Source of the DNA: Aliarcobacter sp.
GTDB taxonomy: Bacteria; Campylobacterota; Campylobacteria; Campylobacterales; Arcobacteraceae
Length of the DNA: 64,000 nt
Reading direction: 5' to 3'
Assembly (NCBI GenBank): GCA_017995775.1
Contig: JAGOIF010000002.1
Coordinates: 33,417 to 97,416, forward strand
The position numbers and the translations under genes are program-made. Below, one piece after another: positions 36,820-46,176 of this stretch; positions within the stretch are counted from its first letter, which is position 1; each line of letters starts with the position of its first letter. The notes beneath the pieces are model-generated. The model was not told the DNA's origin. It saw nothing but the letters and a program-made list of their open reading frames with translations, and ran no database searches.

Positions 36820-38868
36820 TTATTTAGTTTCTTCTTTTTCATCTTCAGCAGTTTTTGCTTCTTCGATTACTTCTTTTTTTTCTGTTATATTTTCTTTGCT
36901 TACTATTGCATCTGAGTGTAGATCTTCATCAACAAAAACTTTTCCACCGTTTAGTGTAATAATTTCTCTAACTCTTTCACCTGAGATAACTTCAATTTCT
37001 AATAATTCAGCTGTCATTTGCTCAATAGATACTTTATTGTCTTTTAATTTTTGTATAACAATTTCATATCTTTCATTTAATAAATTTTTAGTATGATCAT
37101 CTAAATCTTTTGCCATTGCATCTGAGAAATCTTTTTGTGTTTGTCCACCTAAAAATTGATTAGTTCTTTTTTCAAGTACCATAAGTCCTGCAATATCACT
37201 CATTCCGTAAACCGTAGCCATTGATTTAATAATTCCCGTTGCTCGCTCAAGGTCATTTCCAGCACCTGTAGAAATTTCACCAATAAATACCTCTTCCGCC
37301 GCACGTCCACCAAGTAATACATCAACTTCTGCAATTAACTCATGTTTTTGCATTAAATATTTATTTTCTTCTGGAGTATTTAAAGTATAACCTAAAGCAG
37401 CAAGTCCTCTTGGAACAATAGAAACTTTATTTACTTTATTAGCACCTTTTGTAATTTCAGCAATTAATGCGTGTCCTGATTCATGATAAGCTACGATTTT
37501 TCTCTCTTTTGGAGAAATTCTTTTTGATTTTTTCTCTAAACCAGCTATTTGTCTCTCAACTGCTTCTTTAAAATCACTTGGGTCAACTTGATCTTTTGAA
37601 GCCCTACCAGCTAGTAATGCAGCTTCATTTATAATATTTGCCAAATCAGCACCAGCAAGTCCGGCTGTCATTTTTGCAATTTCTTTTAAATCTACATTTT
37701 TACCAAGTTTTACTTCTTTAATATGTACTTGTAAAATTTCAATTCTTCCCTCATAATCAGGTTTATCAACTAAAACTTGTCTATCAAATCTTCCTGGTCT
37801 TAAAAGTGCAGGATCTAAAACTTCTGGTCTATTTGTAGCAGCAAGAACAATAACAGGAGCGGCATCAGTAGAAAATCCATCCATTTCAGCTAAAAGCTGA
37901 TTTAATGTTTGTTCTCTTTCATCATTTCCACCCATTGGACCACCTGATGCTCTACTTTTACCAATTGCATCAATTTCATCAATAAAAATAATTGCAGGTG
38001 CAACTTTTTTAGCTTGTTCAAATAAATCTCTAACTCTTGATGCTCCAACACCTACGAACATCTCAATAAACGCAGAACCAGAAACAGATAAAAACTCAAC
38101 ATTAGCTTCACCAGCAACTGCTTTTGCTAAAAGAGTTTTACCAGTTCCTGGAGGTCCAACTAATAAAACACCTTTTGGAATTTGAGCTCCAAGTCTTACA
38201 TATCTATCTGGTGATTTTAAAAAGTCAACAATTTCTTGAACCTCTTCTTTAGCCTCTTTATTTCCAGCCATATCATCAAAAGTTACATTCGGTTTTTCAG
38301 AATTAATCATTTTTTTAGATGAACCAATTCCAAGAATTCCTCCTGAACCTCCACCCATAGATTTTTGCATTCTTTTTGCAATAAACATCCAAATAGCAAA
38401 AAATATAAAAATAGGTAAAACCCAACCAAATAAAATATCTGCTAAGATATTTTCTTCGTTAATTCCACCATAATTAATTCCATTTTTTTCTAATGTTGAA
38501 ATCAGTGTTTCATCAGGAATTACTCTTCTAGCTGTGTAAGTTACAATTTGCCCTGTTCCCATTTTTGAAATTGCTTTTATTTGAGTATTTCCAATACCTA
38601 CATATTCAATTTTTCCAGAAGTAATCATTTTCTTTAAATCTGAATATGGAATTGTTTTATTTGTACTTTGTCCAAATGCCTGCATATTTGCATTTGTTTC
38701 GCTTCCCACTTGATCTTCTGGAAAAATTGCTTTAAATGCAAAAATTGTAACTATTGAAAAAATTACGAAAATCAATAAAGGATTATTATTAAAAAAGTTG
38801 TTATTCCCATTATTGTTATTGTTGTTACTATTATTGTTATTATTACTATTTTGTTCTTTTTTAGCCAT
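36820..38868 (-). CDS. ftsH: ATP-dependent zinc metalloprotease FtsH
   Basis: 682-residue membrane AAA+ protease that degrades membrane and regulatory proteins. Two membrane segments (about 30-49 and 146-163) flank a periplasmic domain. Walker A is GPPGTGKT (238-245), Walker B IIFIDEID (293-300), the SRH lies near NRPEVLDPALLRPGRFDR, and the zinc site is HESGH (462-466). The N-terminus is odd: residues 7-29 are almost all Asn, encoded by AAT/AAC repeats. Normal FtsH starts directly with the membrane segment. It is 3 bases after prmA, so they are co-transcribed, as in C. jejuni. Confidence 0.96.
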   Translation of the reverse strand: MAKKEQNSNNNNNSNNNNNNGNNNFFNNNPLLIFVIFSIVTIFAFKAIFPEDQVGSETNANMQAFGQSTNKTIPYSDLKKMITSGKIEYVGIGNTQIKAISKMGTGQIVTYTARRVIPDETLISTLEKNGINYGGINEENILADILFGWVLPIFIFFAIWMFIAKRMQKSMGGGSGGILGIGSSKKMINSEKPNVTFDDMAGNKEAKEEVQEIVDFLKSPDRYVRLGAQIPKGVLLVGPPGTGKTLLAKAVAGEANVEFLSVSGSAFIEMFVGVGASRVRDLFEQAKKVAPAIIFIDEIDAIGKSRASGGPMGGNDEREQTLNQLLAEMDGFSTDAAPVIVLAATNRPEVLDPALLRPGRFDRQVLVDKPDYEGRIEILQVHIKEVKLGKNVDLKEIAKMTAGLAGADLANIINEAALLAGRASKDQVDPSDFKEAVERQIAGLEKKSKRISPKERKIVAYHESGHALIAEITKGANKVNKVSIVPRGLAALGYTLNTPEENKYLMQKHELIAEVDVLLGGRAAEEVFIGEISTGAGNDLERATGIIKSMATVYGMSDIAGLMVLEKRTNQFLGGQTQKDFSDAMAKDLDDHTKNLLNERYEIVIQKLKDNKVSIEQMTAELLEIEVISGERVREIITLNGGKVFVDEDLHSDAIVSKENITEKKEVIEEAKTAEDEKEETK

Positions 38869-38871
38869 AAC

Positions 38872-39690
38872 CTAAGACTCCTTATTATTTTTAAATATTA
38901 CAGTTACCCATTCATTTTTATGAATAAGTTTTACCTGTTCTAAATCATTAAATTTATTTAATACTCTATTTATATGTTTATCTAAAATTCCTGATATTAT
39001 TAATAATCCATCTTTATTTAGACGTTTTTTTAAATCTGAGGCAATCATTACTAAAACGTCTGCCACAATATTTGCTATTACTACATCATATTGTTTAGTT
39101 GTTTTACTTGTTGATCCTACCCATGAATCGTTAAAAGATATTTTATTTAATTCAAAATTTGATTTTGTATCAATAACACAAACTTCATCTGTGTCACAAA
39201 TATCTACAATGCATCCTTTTTTTGAAGCTGCAATTGCAAGTATTCCACTTCCCGTTCCCACATCTAAAACTGTTTGTTTCTCTTGTACGAACTCATCAAT
39301 AGCTTCAATGCATGATGATGTAGTTTCATGATGTCCTGATCCAAAAGAAAGTGCTGGATCAATTATTATATCAATCTTATTTTCTTTCTTTTCTTCCCAA
39401 GAAGGTCTTATATAAAAGTTTCCAATTTCTATTGCTTTAACTGATTTTTGATATTCTCTCACCCAGTCGATGTTTTCTTTTTTTTCATAATTAATTTTAC
39501 ATTCTATATTTATTGCTTTTGAAAATTCTTCAATACCAAATTTTAAATCTTCAAGTTCATCTTCACTTCGTACAATTATTGAAAGTTCATCTTCTTCAAT
39601 TGCATCAGTAGTTAAAGAATCTACTAAATCTAAAAATAATTCATATTGATTTATTGGTTTTATAGTTAATTCATAATAGTATTTAGACAA
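38872..39690 (-). CDS. prmA: Ribosomal protein L11 methyltransferase
   Basis: 272-residue SAM-dependent methyltransferase that modifies L11. SAM motif I is DVGTGSGILAIAA (about 141-153), and VIANIVADVLV is the substrate-side motif. The N-terminal L11-recognition domain is present (about 1-100), with DPALSFGSGHHETT before the SAM fold. It is 3 bases upstream of ftsH; this pairing is conserved in Campylobacter and Helicobacter. Confidence 0.92.
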   Translation of the reverse strand: MSKYYYELTIKPINQYELFLDLVDSLTTDAIEEDELSIIVRSEDELEDLKFGIEEFSKAINIECKINYEKKENIDWVREYQKSVKAIEIGNFYIRPSWEEKKENKIDIIIDPALSFGSGHHETTSSCIEAIDEFVQEKQTVLDVGTGSGILAIAASKKGCIVDICDTDEVCVIDTKSNFELNKISFNDSWVGSTSKTTKQYDVVIANIVADVLVMIASDLKKRLNKDGLLIISGILDKHINRVLNKFNDLEQVKLIHKNEWVTVIFKNNKES

Positions 39691-39782
39691 GTATTACCCT
39701 TATTAAAAAATCGTTTATTATTTCTTTATTTTATAAAGTGTAATATTTTATCTAAATAACTTTTGAATCATATTAAAAAAGA

Positions 39783-40715
39783 TTAAAAAAAGTTGTCTAT
39801 CATATCTCGCATGACACTAATATCTGAGATTTTATTTACAATATCTCTAAATTCATTAGCACCCGTATATCCTTTTGAATAAGAGTGTAATAATTTTCTA
39901 AACATAATAGCACCATGTGGTCCATGAAACTCTAACATGGCATCGAAGTGTTCTAGTATTATCTCTTTTTTCATTTCATTTGATATATTATCTATTCCAT
40001 GTTTTAATTGATAAAATACCCAAGGTTTTCCAATTGCACCTCTTCCTATCATTACTCCATTGGCTTTTGTATATTCTAAAACTTCTTTAGCTTTATCATA
40101 ATCTTTTATATCACCATTTGCAATAACAGGAATAGAAATAGCCTCTTTCATAGCTTTTATTGCATCATAATCAACAGGTGCTTTATATTTTCCAGCTCTT
40201 GTTCTTCCATGAACTGATACAAAATCAGCTCCACAAGCTTCAACTGCTTTTCCTATTTCAACTGGAATTTTTTCATTTACTCCAAGTCTTACTTTTGCAG
40301 ATGTGTATTGTTTTTTTGAGTATTTTTTAACTGTTGAAAGTATCTCTTCAAGTTTTTTTAAATCTCCTAAAAGATTAGATCCAGAACCATGATTAAAAAC
40401 TTTAGGTGCGGGACATCCACAGTTTAAATCAATTCCATCAATTCCTTCTACGTCATTTAAAAGTAAAACAGCATCACGAACAAGTTCAACACTATTTCCA
40501 GCAATTTGAACGAAATATGGATCTTCTGTTGGTGATTTTTCTATCATTTTAAGTGTTCTTGCTGATTTATAAACTAATGCATTTGAAGAAATCATTTCTG
40601 AAATAGTTAAATCAGCACCAAATTTTTTTACAACAGATCTAAAAGGTAAGTCAGTATAACCAGCAAGTGGCGCCAACACTATTAAAGGTCGGCTAAAATC
40701 TAATTTTTTATTCAT
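39783..40715 (-). CDS. dus: tRNA-dihydrouridine synthase
   Basis: 310-residue FMN-dependent enzyme reducing uridines in the tRNA D-loop. The N-terminal LAPLAGYTDLPFRSV binds FMN, the catalytic Cys is in LNCGCPAPKVF, and VHGRTRAGKYK and ANGDIKD are FMN/phosphate-binding. It resembles the DusB group. Its ATG overlaps the stop of the membrane-protein gene upstream by one base. Confidence 0.93.
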   Translation of the reverse strand: MNKKLDFSRPLIVLAPLAGYTDLPFRSVVKKFGADLTISEMISSNALVYKSARTLKMIEKSPTEDPYFVQIAGNSVELVRDAVLLLNDVEGIDGIDLNCGCPAPKVFNHGSGSNLLGDLKKLEEILSTVKKYSKKQYTSAKVRLGVNEKIPVEIGKAVEACGADFVSVHGRTRAGKYKAPVDYDAIKAMKEAISIPVIANGDIKDYDKAKEVLEYTKANGVMIGRGAIGKPWVFYQLKHGIDNISNEMKKEIILEHFDAMLEFHGPHGAIMFRKLLHSYSKGYTGANEFRDIVNKISDISVMRDMIDNFF

Positions 40716-41728
40716 TATTTATAAGATATCGCTTCTAAATTGTAATATTTTCCAGCTTCTTTTAAATCTAATAATGCTTTAAATGCTGTAAATTCTGTAT
40801 CGGGAGTTAATGAAACTATTTCTCTTACTTTATCAATCATTTCATATTCACATAAAACGTGTAAATATGCAGCTGTTGCTTCATCAAACTCTGCTGATAA
40901 ATTTTCAAATAATGCAATGTTTTGATCAGGTTGTAAAATCGATTCATAATTTTTTGCAAGCGCCATAAAATCATCTTTATTATAATTTAATTCTTTTACA
41001 ATTTTTACAATTTCTTCTGTTGTAAATCCAAATTCATTATTAGCAGCATCTTTTTCAAAAAGTTTTCTTGCTAATTCTTTATCTAGCTTTACATTTTTAT
41101 AAAGTTTTTTAATTGTAGTCATTGTTTTATCTTTTAACACATTTTCAAAAGATTGTCTTACTACATTTGAAGAGTAATTTTCTGGTTTTTTAAGAATATC
41201 TACTGCAAAATCTATTTGTTCATTTACTTTATTTAAGATGTTTAAGTTAGCTAATGAACTTATTTCGCTTATTTTAAATGATTTATCAGTAACGAATTTT
41301 CCATCTTGAATATCTTGAATATTCGCAACAATTTTATTTAATTCTTCATCTGTTGAAGTAAATCTACTATCTTTAACATTTAGCTTTAATTGAGAAAGAA
41401 TTGAATGAAGATTTTTGAAATCTTTTGTTTTAAATTTAATTAAATCTGTTTTTTCAAGTAAATTTGATTTTACTAAATCAATCATTGTTTCATGATCTTT
41501 TTTAACAGCTCTTTTTTTAAAGTAGTTAATTAATCCATAAAATAATAGATGTAAATAAGTAACTAATGAAAGCAATGCTAAAGGCAATATAACCCATGCA
41601 GCAACAGGTAATTCAAGAGAAAAATTAAGTATTGTAATATTATAATTACCTAATTCAAGACTATATGTATAGCCAAACACTACAATAATTAAAATTATTG
41701 AGAAAATTACATACTTTTTAAGACCCAT
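40715..41728 (-). CDS. Conserved two-helix membrane protein of unknown function
   Basis: 337 residues. Two hydrophobic segments near the N-terminus (about 5-24 and 44-70) are followed by a long, mostly charged helical domain of about 260 residues. There is no recognisable catalytic motif. A shorter-helix topology with a big cytoplasmic tail is expected. It is co-translated with dus, which is conserved linkage in related genomes from memory, but I cannot assign a function. Confidence 0.75.
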   Translation of the reverse strand: MGLKKYVIFSIILIIVVFGYTYSLELGNYNITILNFSLELPVAAWVILPLALLSLVTYLHLLFYGLINYFKKRAVKKDHETMIDLVKSNLLEKTDLIKFKTKDFKNLHSILSQLKLNVKDSRFTSTDEELNKIVANIQDIQDGKFVTDKSFKISEISSLANLNILNKVNEQIDFAVDILKKPENYSSNVVRQSFENVLKDKTMTTIKKLYKNVKLDKELARKLFEKDAANNEFGFTTEEIVKIVKELNYNKDDFMALAKNYESILQPDQNIALFENLSAEFDEATAAYLHVLCEYEMIDKVREIVSLTPDTEFTAFKALLDLKEAGKYYNLEAISYK

Positions 41729-41790
41729 TTTCTTTCCTTTTTTTTAACTAACTTTTATTTATTCCTCGATTATACAAAAAAAACAATAAA

Positions 41791-42249
41791 TTACTTATGA
41801 TATGGATGATTATTTTGAATACAAAGAGCTCTAAATATTTGTTCACACAAAACTACATTTGCAACTTTATGAGCCATTGTTAAATCACTTAGAGAAATAA
41901 CTGTGTCACATTTCTCTAAAAAACTTCTTTGAAATCCAAAAGCTCCACCAATAAAAAAATTTACTTCGTTTTTATTATCAATCAAAGATGAAAAAGCATA
42001 GGTATCTAATTTTTTTCCTAAAACATCAAGTGCAATATTATAGCCTTTTAATAAAGGCTCATAAGTATCACTATATACTTGTTTAGCTTCACTTTCACCT
42101 ATACTTTGAGCTTTTGCAATATTTTTATTAAAGATATAATGAACTTCAACTTTTGAATATTTTGAAGACATTTTAATAAACTCTTTTATCAAAGTATCAA
42201 ATTCATCTTTTGTTGGTTTTACAATTGAATATATATTTATTTTACTCAT
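41791..42249 (-). CDS. rlmH: 23S rRNA (pseudouridine-1915-N3) methyltransferase
   Basis: 152-residue SPOUT-fold methyltransferase acting on the ribosomal A-site helix 69. The C-terminal knot is recognisable as FFIGGAFGFQR, VISLSDLTMAHKVANVVLCEQIFRA and the invariant HPYHK end. A TTG six codons upstream is possible, but the ATG at 42249 gives the normal length and overlaps thiE by 8 bases. It is last in accD-thiE-rlmH. Confidence 0.94.
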   Translation of the reverse strand: MSKINIYSIVKPTKDEFDTLIKEFIKMSSKYSKVEVHYIFNKNIAKAQSIGESEAKQVYSDTYEPLLKGYNIALDVLGKKLDTYAFSSLIDNKNEVNFFIGGAFGFQRSFLEKCDTVISLSDLTMAHKVANVVLCEQIFRALCIQNNHPYHK

Positions 42250-42847
42250 TAAAAAAACCGCTTCCAACTACATTAAATTGAACATTTTCAATTTTATCAT
42301 CAATTAATACACCACCAATTGCACAAACTGGATGTTTTGATATTTTTGCTAAATATGAAATTTTAGAATCCAATATATTTGATACATCTTTTGTACTTGT
42401 ATTTCTATAAGCACCAAGTCCTATCATGTCTATTTCTAAATCATTAGCCTCTAAAATTTCTATTTCATTGTGAGTTGAAAGTCCTAAAAGTTTATCTTTT
42501 ATTTTCAATCTAATTAATTTTGTTGCTATTTTTTTATCTTTATGAATTTTAAAAAAATCTTCTTGTCCCAAGTGTAATCCATCTGCAAAATCAATTAATT
42601 CAATCTTGTCATTTATGATTATTGGAATATTAAGTTGTGATTTTAAATATTGTAAGTTTGTTTTTTGCTCATCTATTGAAGATATTTTATCTCTATATTG
42701 AATAATTTTTACATCTTTTTTTTTGCATAAATCAATAAAAGAATCAATAGAAATGTCTTTTTTTATTAGTGTTTCATAATCACATAAAACATATAGATAA
42801 TTAAAAGCTTCGAGCTTAAAACCCAAAGCTTTTTCTAAATTAGTCAT
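42242..42847 (-). CDS. thiE: Thiamine phosphate synthase (ThiE-type)
   Basis: 201-residue TIM-barrel enzyme joining the HMP and thiazole moieties of thiamine. Signature pieces are IQYRDK, INDK, GLHLGQEDF, GLSTHNE, GLGAYRNTSTKD (the T-x-T-K segment) and AIGG. Some positions are looser than in E. coli. The frame begins at a TTG directly after the accD stop; the ATG two codons later is the more likely start. It is between accD and rlmH with overlaps. Confidence 0.85.
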   Translation of the reverse strand: MTNLEKALGFKLEAFNYLYVLCDYETLIKKDISIDSFIDLCKKKDVKIIQYRDKISSIDEQKTNLQYLKSQLNIPIIINDKIELIDFADGLHLGQEDFFKIHKDKKIATKLIRLKIKDKLLGLSTHNEIEILEANDLEIDMIGLGAYRNTSTKDVSNILDSKISYLAKISKHPVCAIGGVLIDDKIENVQFNVVGSGFFNE

Positions 42848-42853
42848 TAACAA

Positions 42854-43720
42854 TTAAGAAATTTTTTCTTTTTGAAACATTTTTAATAAATTTGTTAAAG
42901 TCTGTTTCATATTAGATCTATTTACAACCATATCAATAGAACCTTTTTCAAGTAAAAACTCAGCTCTTTGGAAACCAGCTGGTAAATCAGCTCCAATAGT
43001 TTGTTTAATAACTCTTTGCCCTGCAAATCCAATTAAAGCACCTGGTTCTGCCATTATAATATCACCTAAAAATGCAAATGAAGCCGAAACTCCACCCATT
43101 GTAGGGTCTGTTAAAATTGAGATATATGGAAGTTTTGCATGATCTAGTTTTTTTAGTGCTGCTGATGTTTTAGCCATTTGCATTAATGCAAATGTAGATT
43201 CTTGCATTCTAGCCCCACCTGATGCTGAAACAATAATAAGACCTTGATCTTTTGCAATAGCTCTATTTACAGCACGTATAATTTTTTCACCCTCAACAGA
43301 ACCTAAACTTCCACCCATAAAAGAAAAATCAAAAACCACCATTTGTACAGGTATATCATTGATTAAAGCTTCACCACTTACAACAGAAGATGTTCTTCCT
43401 GTTGTTTTTAGTGCTTCTTCTACTCTTTTTTTATATGATGTTTTATCAACAAATTTTAAAGGATCATTTGGTTTTAATTCAACATCAAATTCAACAAAAC
43501 TATCTTTATCAGTTAGAATCTCAATTCTTCTTTTTGCCCCAATTCTCATATGAAAATTACATTTTGGACAAATATTATCTTGATTTTCTACTTCTTTAAA
43601 AAACATTAATGCATTACACTCAGGACATTTAATCCAGTGACTTGGTGCATCTTTTTTTGTTGGCTGTTCTTTTGATTTACTATCAAAAGATATCTTGCTA
43701 AATAAGTTTCTTAAATCCAT
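42854..43720 (-). CDS. accD: Acetyl-CoA carboxylase, carboxyltransferase beta subunit
   Basis: 288-residue subunit of acetyl-CoA carboxylase, the first step of fatty-acid synthesis. The N-terminal zinc ribbon is C32-x2-C35 and C51-x2-C54. SASGGARMQEST and PTMGGVSASFAFLGD are the carboxyltransferase core. It heads the unit accD-thiE-rlmH. The partner accA is not in the window. Confidence 0.95.
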   Translation of the reverse strand: MDLRNLFSKISFDSKSKEQPTKKDAPSHWIKCPECNALMFFKEVENQDNICPKCNFHMRIGAKRRIEILTDKDSFVEFDVELKPNDPLKFVDKTSYKKRVEEALKTTGRTSSVVSGEALINDIPVQMVVFDFSFMGGSLGSVEGEKIIRAVNRAIAKDQGLIIVSASGGARMQESTFALMQMAKTSAALKKLDHAKLPYISILTDPTMGGVSASFAFLGDIIMAEPGALIGFAGQRVIKQTIGADLPAGFQRAEFLLEKGSIDMVVNRSNMKQTLTNLLKMFQKEKIS

Positions 43721-43744
43721 TTTAATCCTTTACTTTAATCAATT

Positions 43745-44953
43745 TTATATATTATCAAATTTTGCTAATTCGTCTAGTTTTTCCCAAGGGTAATCGCTTT
43801 GACCAACTTGACCACGAGCTGCTACATCTGCATACAAAAATGTTTTTTCACTTGGTTTATCAAGAGCAAATTTTTCTGTAATCCATCTTGGTGTTAATGG
43901 GAAAGTATCCATTACAAATTGTGATAATTTATCATCATCAAATTTTGTATAAGAACCCATTGTATCAACTGATACAGATGTTGGTCTAGCAACTCCAATT
44001 GCATAAGATATTTGTACAACTGCTTTTTTAGCAAGTCCTGCTGCAACTATATGTTTTGCAATCCAACGTGCTGCATAAAGTCCAGATCTATCAACTTTTG
44101 TATAATCTTTTGAACTTTGAGCTCCACCACCAATTGGTGCATATCCACCAAATGAATCAACTATTAGTTTTCTTCCAGTTAATCCACTGTCATGTAAAGA
44201 TGAGTGATTTACATATCTTCCTGTTGGATTGATATGAATAATCGTACTTTTTTTATCATACATAGAAGTAGGAAGTCCAGCATCGTCGATTAACCCTTGA
44301 ATTAATTCTCTAACTTCTGTAATTGGCATTGCTTCAACAGAAGGTGCACTAACTACTATTGTGTGAATTTTTTGTGGATTACAATTTTCAAAATTCTCTT
44401 TTGTTCCATAATCAACTGTTACTTGTGTTTTAATATCAACACCTAATTTTTGATTATGTTTTAAAGCGTAATTATACACTTTATCACATAACATTCTAGC
44501 ATAAGTAATAGCAGCTGGCATAAAATCAGCTGTTTCAATTGAAGCAAACCCAAACATAATTCCTTGGTCCCCTGCTCCAATTTCCCCAGAATCTTGATCA
44601 ACTCCTTGATTTATATCAGGTGATTGTTGATTTAATAATACTTGAACTTTAATATCATCTGGGTGTAAACATTGCTCTTTTGTAAATGCAGATTTTCCAT
44701 CATATCCGATTTTAGCAAGTGCATCTTTAACTATTTTTTCATAATCTTTGTTTGATAATTGTGCAGATGATTTAACTTCTCCACCAATTACAACATGTTT
44801 TCCTGCAACAAAAACCTCAGAAGCTACACGGCTATCTTTATCTTCAATAATTAATCTATCAACTATTGAATCAGCGATAATATCAGCGCATTTATCTGGG
44901 TGCCCAGGACTTACTACTTCACTTGTAAATAAATATTGTGTTTGTTTTTTCAT
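43745..44953 (-). CDS. metK: S-adenosylmethionine synthase
   Basis: 402-residue enzyme making SAM from methionine and ATP. SPGHPDKCAD is near the N-terminus, with GAGDQGIMFG and GGGAQSSKDYTKVDRS further on. The frame continues to a GTG at 44980, but the ATG at 44953 fits the family start; it follows AAGGATGG by about 8-11 bases, and the extra region is part of the repeat array in the leader. Length is normal. It is alone; its leader carries five 12-base repeats (44955-45035). Confidence 0.95.
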   Translation of the reverse strand: MKKQTQYLFTSEVVSPGHPDKCADIIADSIVDRLIIEDKDSRVASEVFVAGKHVVIGGEVKSSAQLSNKDYEKIVKDALAKIGYDGKSAFTKEQCLHPDDIKVQVLLNQQSPDINQGVDQDSGEIGAGDQGIMFGFASIETADFMPAAITYARMLCDKVYNYALKHNQKLGVDIKTQVTVDYGTKENFENCNPQKIHTIVVSAPSVEAMPITEVRELIQGLIDDAGLPTSMYDKKSTIIHINPTGRYVNHSSLHDSGLTGRKLIVDSFGGYAPIGGGAQSSKDYTKVDRSGLYAARWIAKHIVAAGLAKKAVVQISYAIGVARPTSVSVDTMGSYTKFDDDKLSQFVMDTFPLTPRWITEKFALDKPSEKTFLYADVAARGQVGQSDYPWEKLDELAKFDNI

Positions 44954-44954
44954 A

Positions 44955-45035
44955 TTTGTTTTCCATCCTTTGTTTTCCACAAGATTTCTCTTGAGTTGTT
45001 TTCCATCTTTTGTTTTCCATTTTTTTGTTTTCTAT
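44955..45035 (-). repeat. Five 12-base repeats and a hairpin in the metK leader
   Basis: On the coding strand ATGGAAAACAAA recurs at plus positions 44955-44966, 44969-44980 (GTG variant), 44995-45006 (last base C), 45009-45020 and 45024-45035 (ATA variant). The spacing is 14 bases within pairs. A hairpin CAAGA-GAAA-TCTTG (44980-44993) separates the first two from the rest. Each copy contains an ATG/GTG followed by GAAAAC. The rest of the 45036-45223 gap is A/T-rich with no gene. Confidence 0.8.
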
Positions 45036-45223
45036 ATTGTTTCTAAGAAAGTTAAAATAAAAATTTAAAGAATTCATTCTGCCATTAAGACAAAAAGTGT
45101 GTTATATTAACTAAAAAATGCTGTTATTTACTTTTTGTATTTTGCAATAGGCAATTTTATTCTATATATAAATTTAATTATTTGTTAAAATTACTCTATA
45201 AATATAAATTTTAAGGCTTTTTA

Positions 45224-46120
45224 TTGAATAAAGAAAAATCAGGACAATTTTATGCTGTATTAGCATTTCTTTTTTGGGGTGCCATTGCTCCAATTTATTT
45301 TAAACAAGTGGCAAGCGTTGAACCTTTGGAAGTTTTAATTCATAGAATTTTTTGGTCATTTATAATTTTATTACCTCTGTTATTTATTACAAATCAAGTG
45401 GAAATTTTTAAATCATTGATAAAAGATTTTAAAAAATTAAAATATCTAGCTATTTCAACATTATTTATTTCACTTAATTGGCTTATCTTTATTTGGGCCG
45501 TTGGGAATAATAATATCATTGAAACAGCTCTTGGGTATTTTATAAATCCACTTGTTAGTATATTTTTAGGATATGTCTTTTTTAAAGAAAGAATGACAAA
45601 ATATCAATATATTGCAATATTTATAGCTTTTGTTGCAGTTTTATATCAAGTAATTACTTTAGGAAAACTTCCTTTAGTTTCTCTAGGATTAGCTTTAAGT
45701 TTTGCATTTTATGGAATGATTAGAAAGAAAATAAATGTGGGTTCGATTGTAGGATTATTTACAGAAACTTTAATCTTAATACCTTTTGCACTTATTGGTA
45801 TTTATTATTTAAATAGTATTGATAAAATATCATTTTTAAACTCTAGCTCTTATATTGATTTGATGTTAAGTTTAGGTGGTTTAATTACTGTTATTCCATT
45901 ACTTCTTTTTAATGGAGCAGCCATAAGGATGAAACTTTCCACCCTTGGATTTTTTCAATATATTGGACCTAGTTGTTCTTTTTTACTAGCAATATTTATT
46001 TATAATGAAGAGTTGAATTTTGATAGATTGGTAACATTTTGTCTTATTTGGTTAGCTTTGGTGATTTTTTCTTTAGATTCTATTAATACATTTAAGAAAA
46101 ATAAGAGAAGAAATATCTAA
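45224..46120 (+). CDS. rarD: RarD-type EamA transporter, TTG start
   Basis: 298-residue inner-membrane protein of the drug/metabolite transporter superfamily with about 10 hydrophobic segments. The RarD landmarks are FLFWGAIAPIYFK (about 15-27), RIFWSFIILLPL and NWLIFIWAV. The first in-frame start is TTG after AAGGCTTTTTA, used here; there is no ATG that keeps the first helix. The transported compound is not established. It diverges from metK and ends at a strong terminator shared with glmS. Confidence 0.88.
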   Translation: MNKEKSGQFYAVLAFLFWGAIAPIYFKQVASVEPLEVLIHRIFWSFIILLPLLFITNQVEIFKSLIKDFKKLKYLAISTLFISLNWLIFIWAVGNNNIIETALGYFINPLVSIFLGYVFFKERMTKYQYIAIFIAFVAVLYQVITLGKLPLVSLGLALSFAFYGMIRKKINVGSIVGLFTETLILIPFALIGIYYLNSIDKISFLNSSSYIDLMLSLGGLITVIPLLLFNGAAIRMKLSTLGFFQYIGPSCSFLLAIFIYNEELNFDRLVTFCLIWLALVIFSLDSINTFKKNKRRNI

Positions 46121-46153
46121 AATAAGAAGTAGCATTTTTCTACTTCTTATTTT
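46119..46153. terminator. Bidirectional terminator between rarD and glmS
   Basis: AAAATAAGAAGTAG (46119-46132) and CTACTTCTTATTTT (46140-46153) form a perfect 14-bp stem with a T-rich loop; T runs follow on the plus side and, read from glmS, A/T-rich sequence on the minus side. Confidence 0.88.
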
Positions 46154-46176
46154 TTTAGTTTGTGTTTAAAATATTT

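Noticed and set aside
44955..45035. CRISPR-like array before metK
   Set aside because: Repeats are 12 bases with 2-14-base spacers, far too short for CRISPR, and no cas genes are near.
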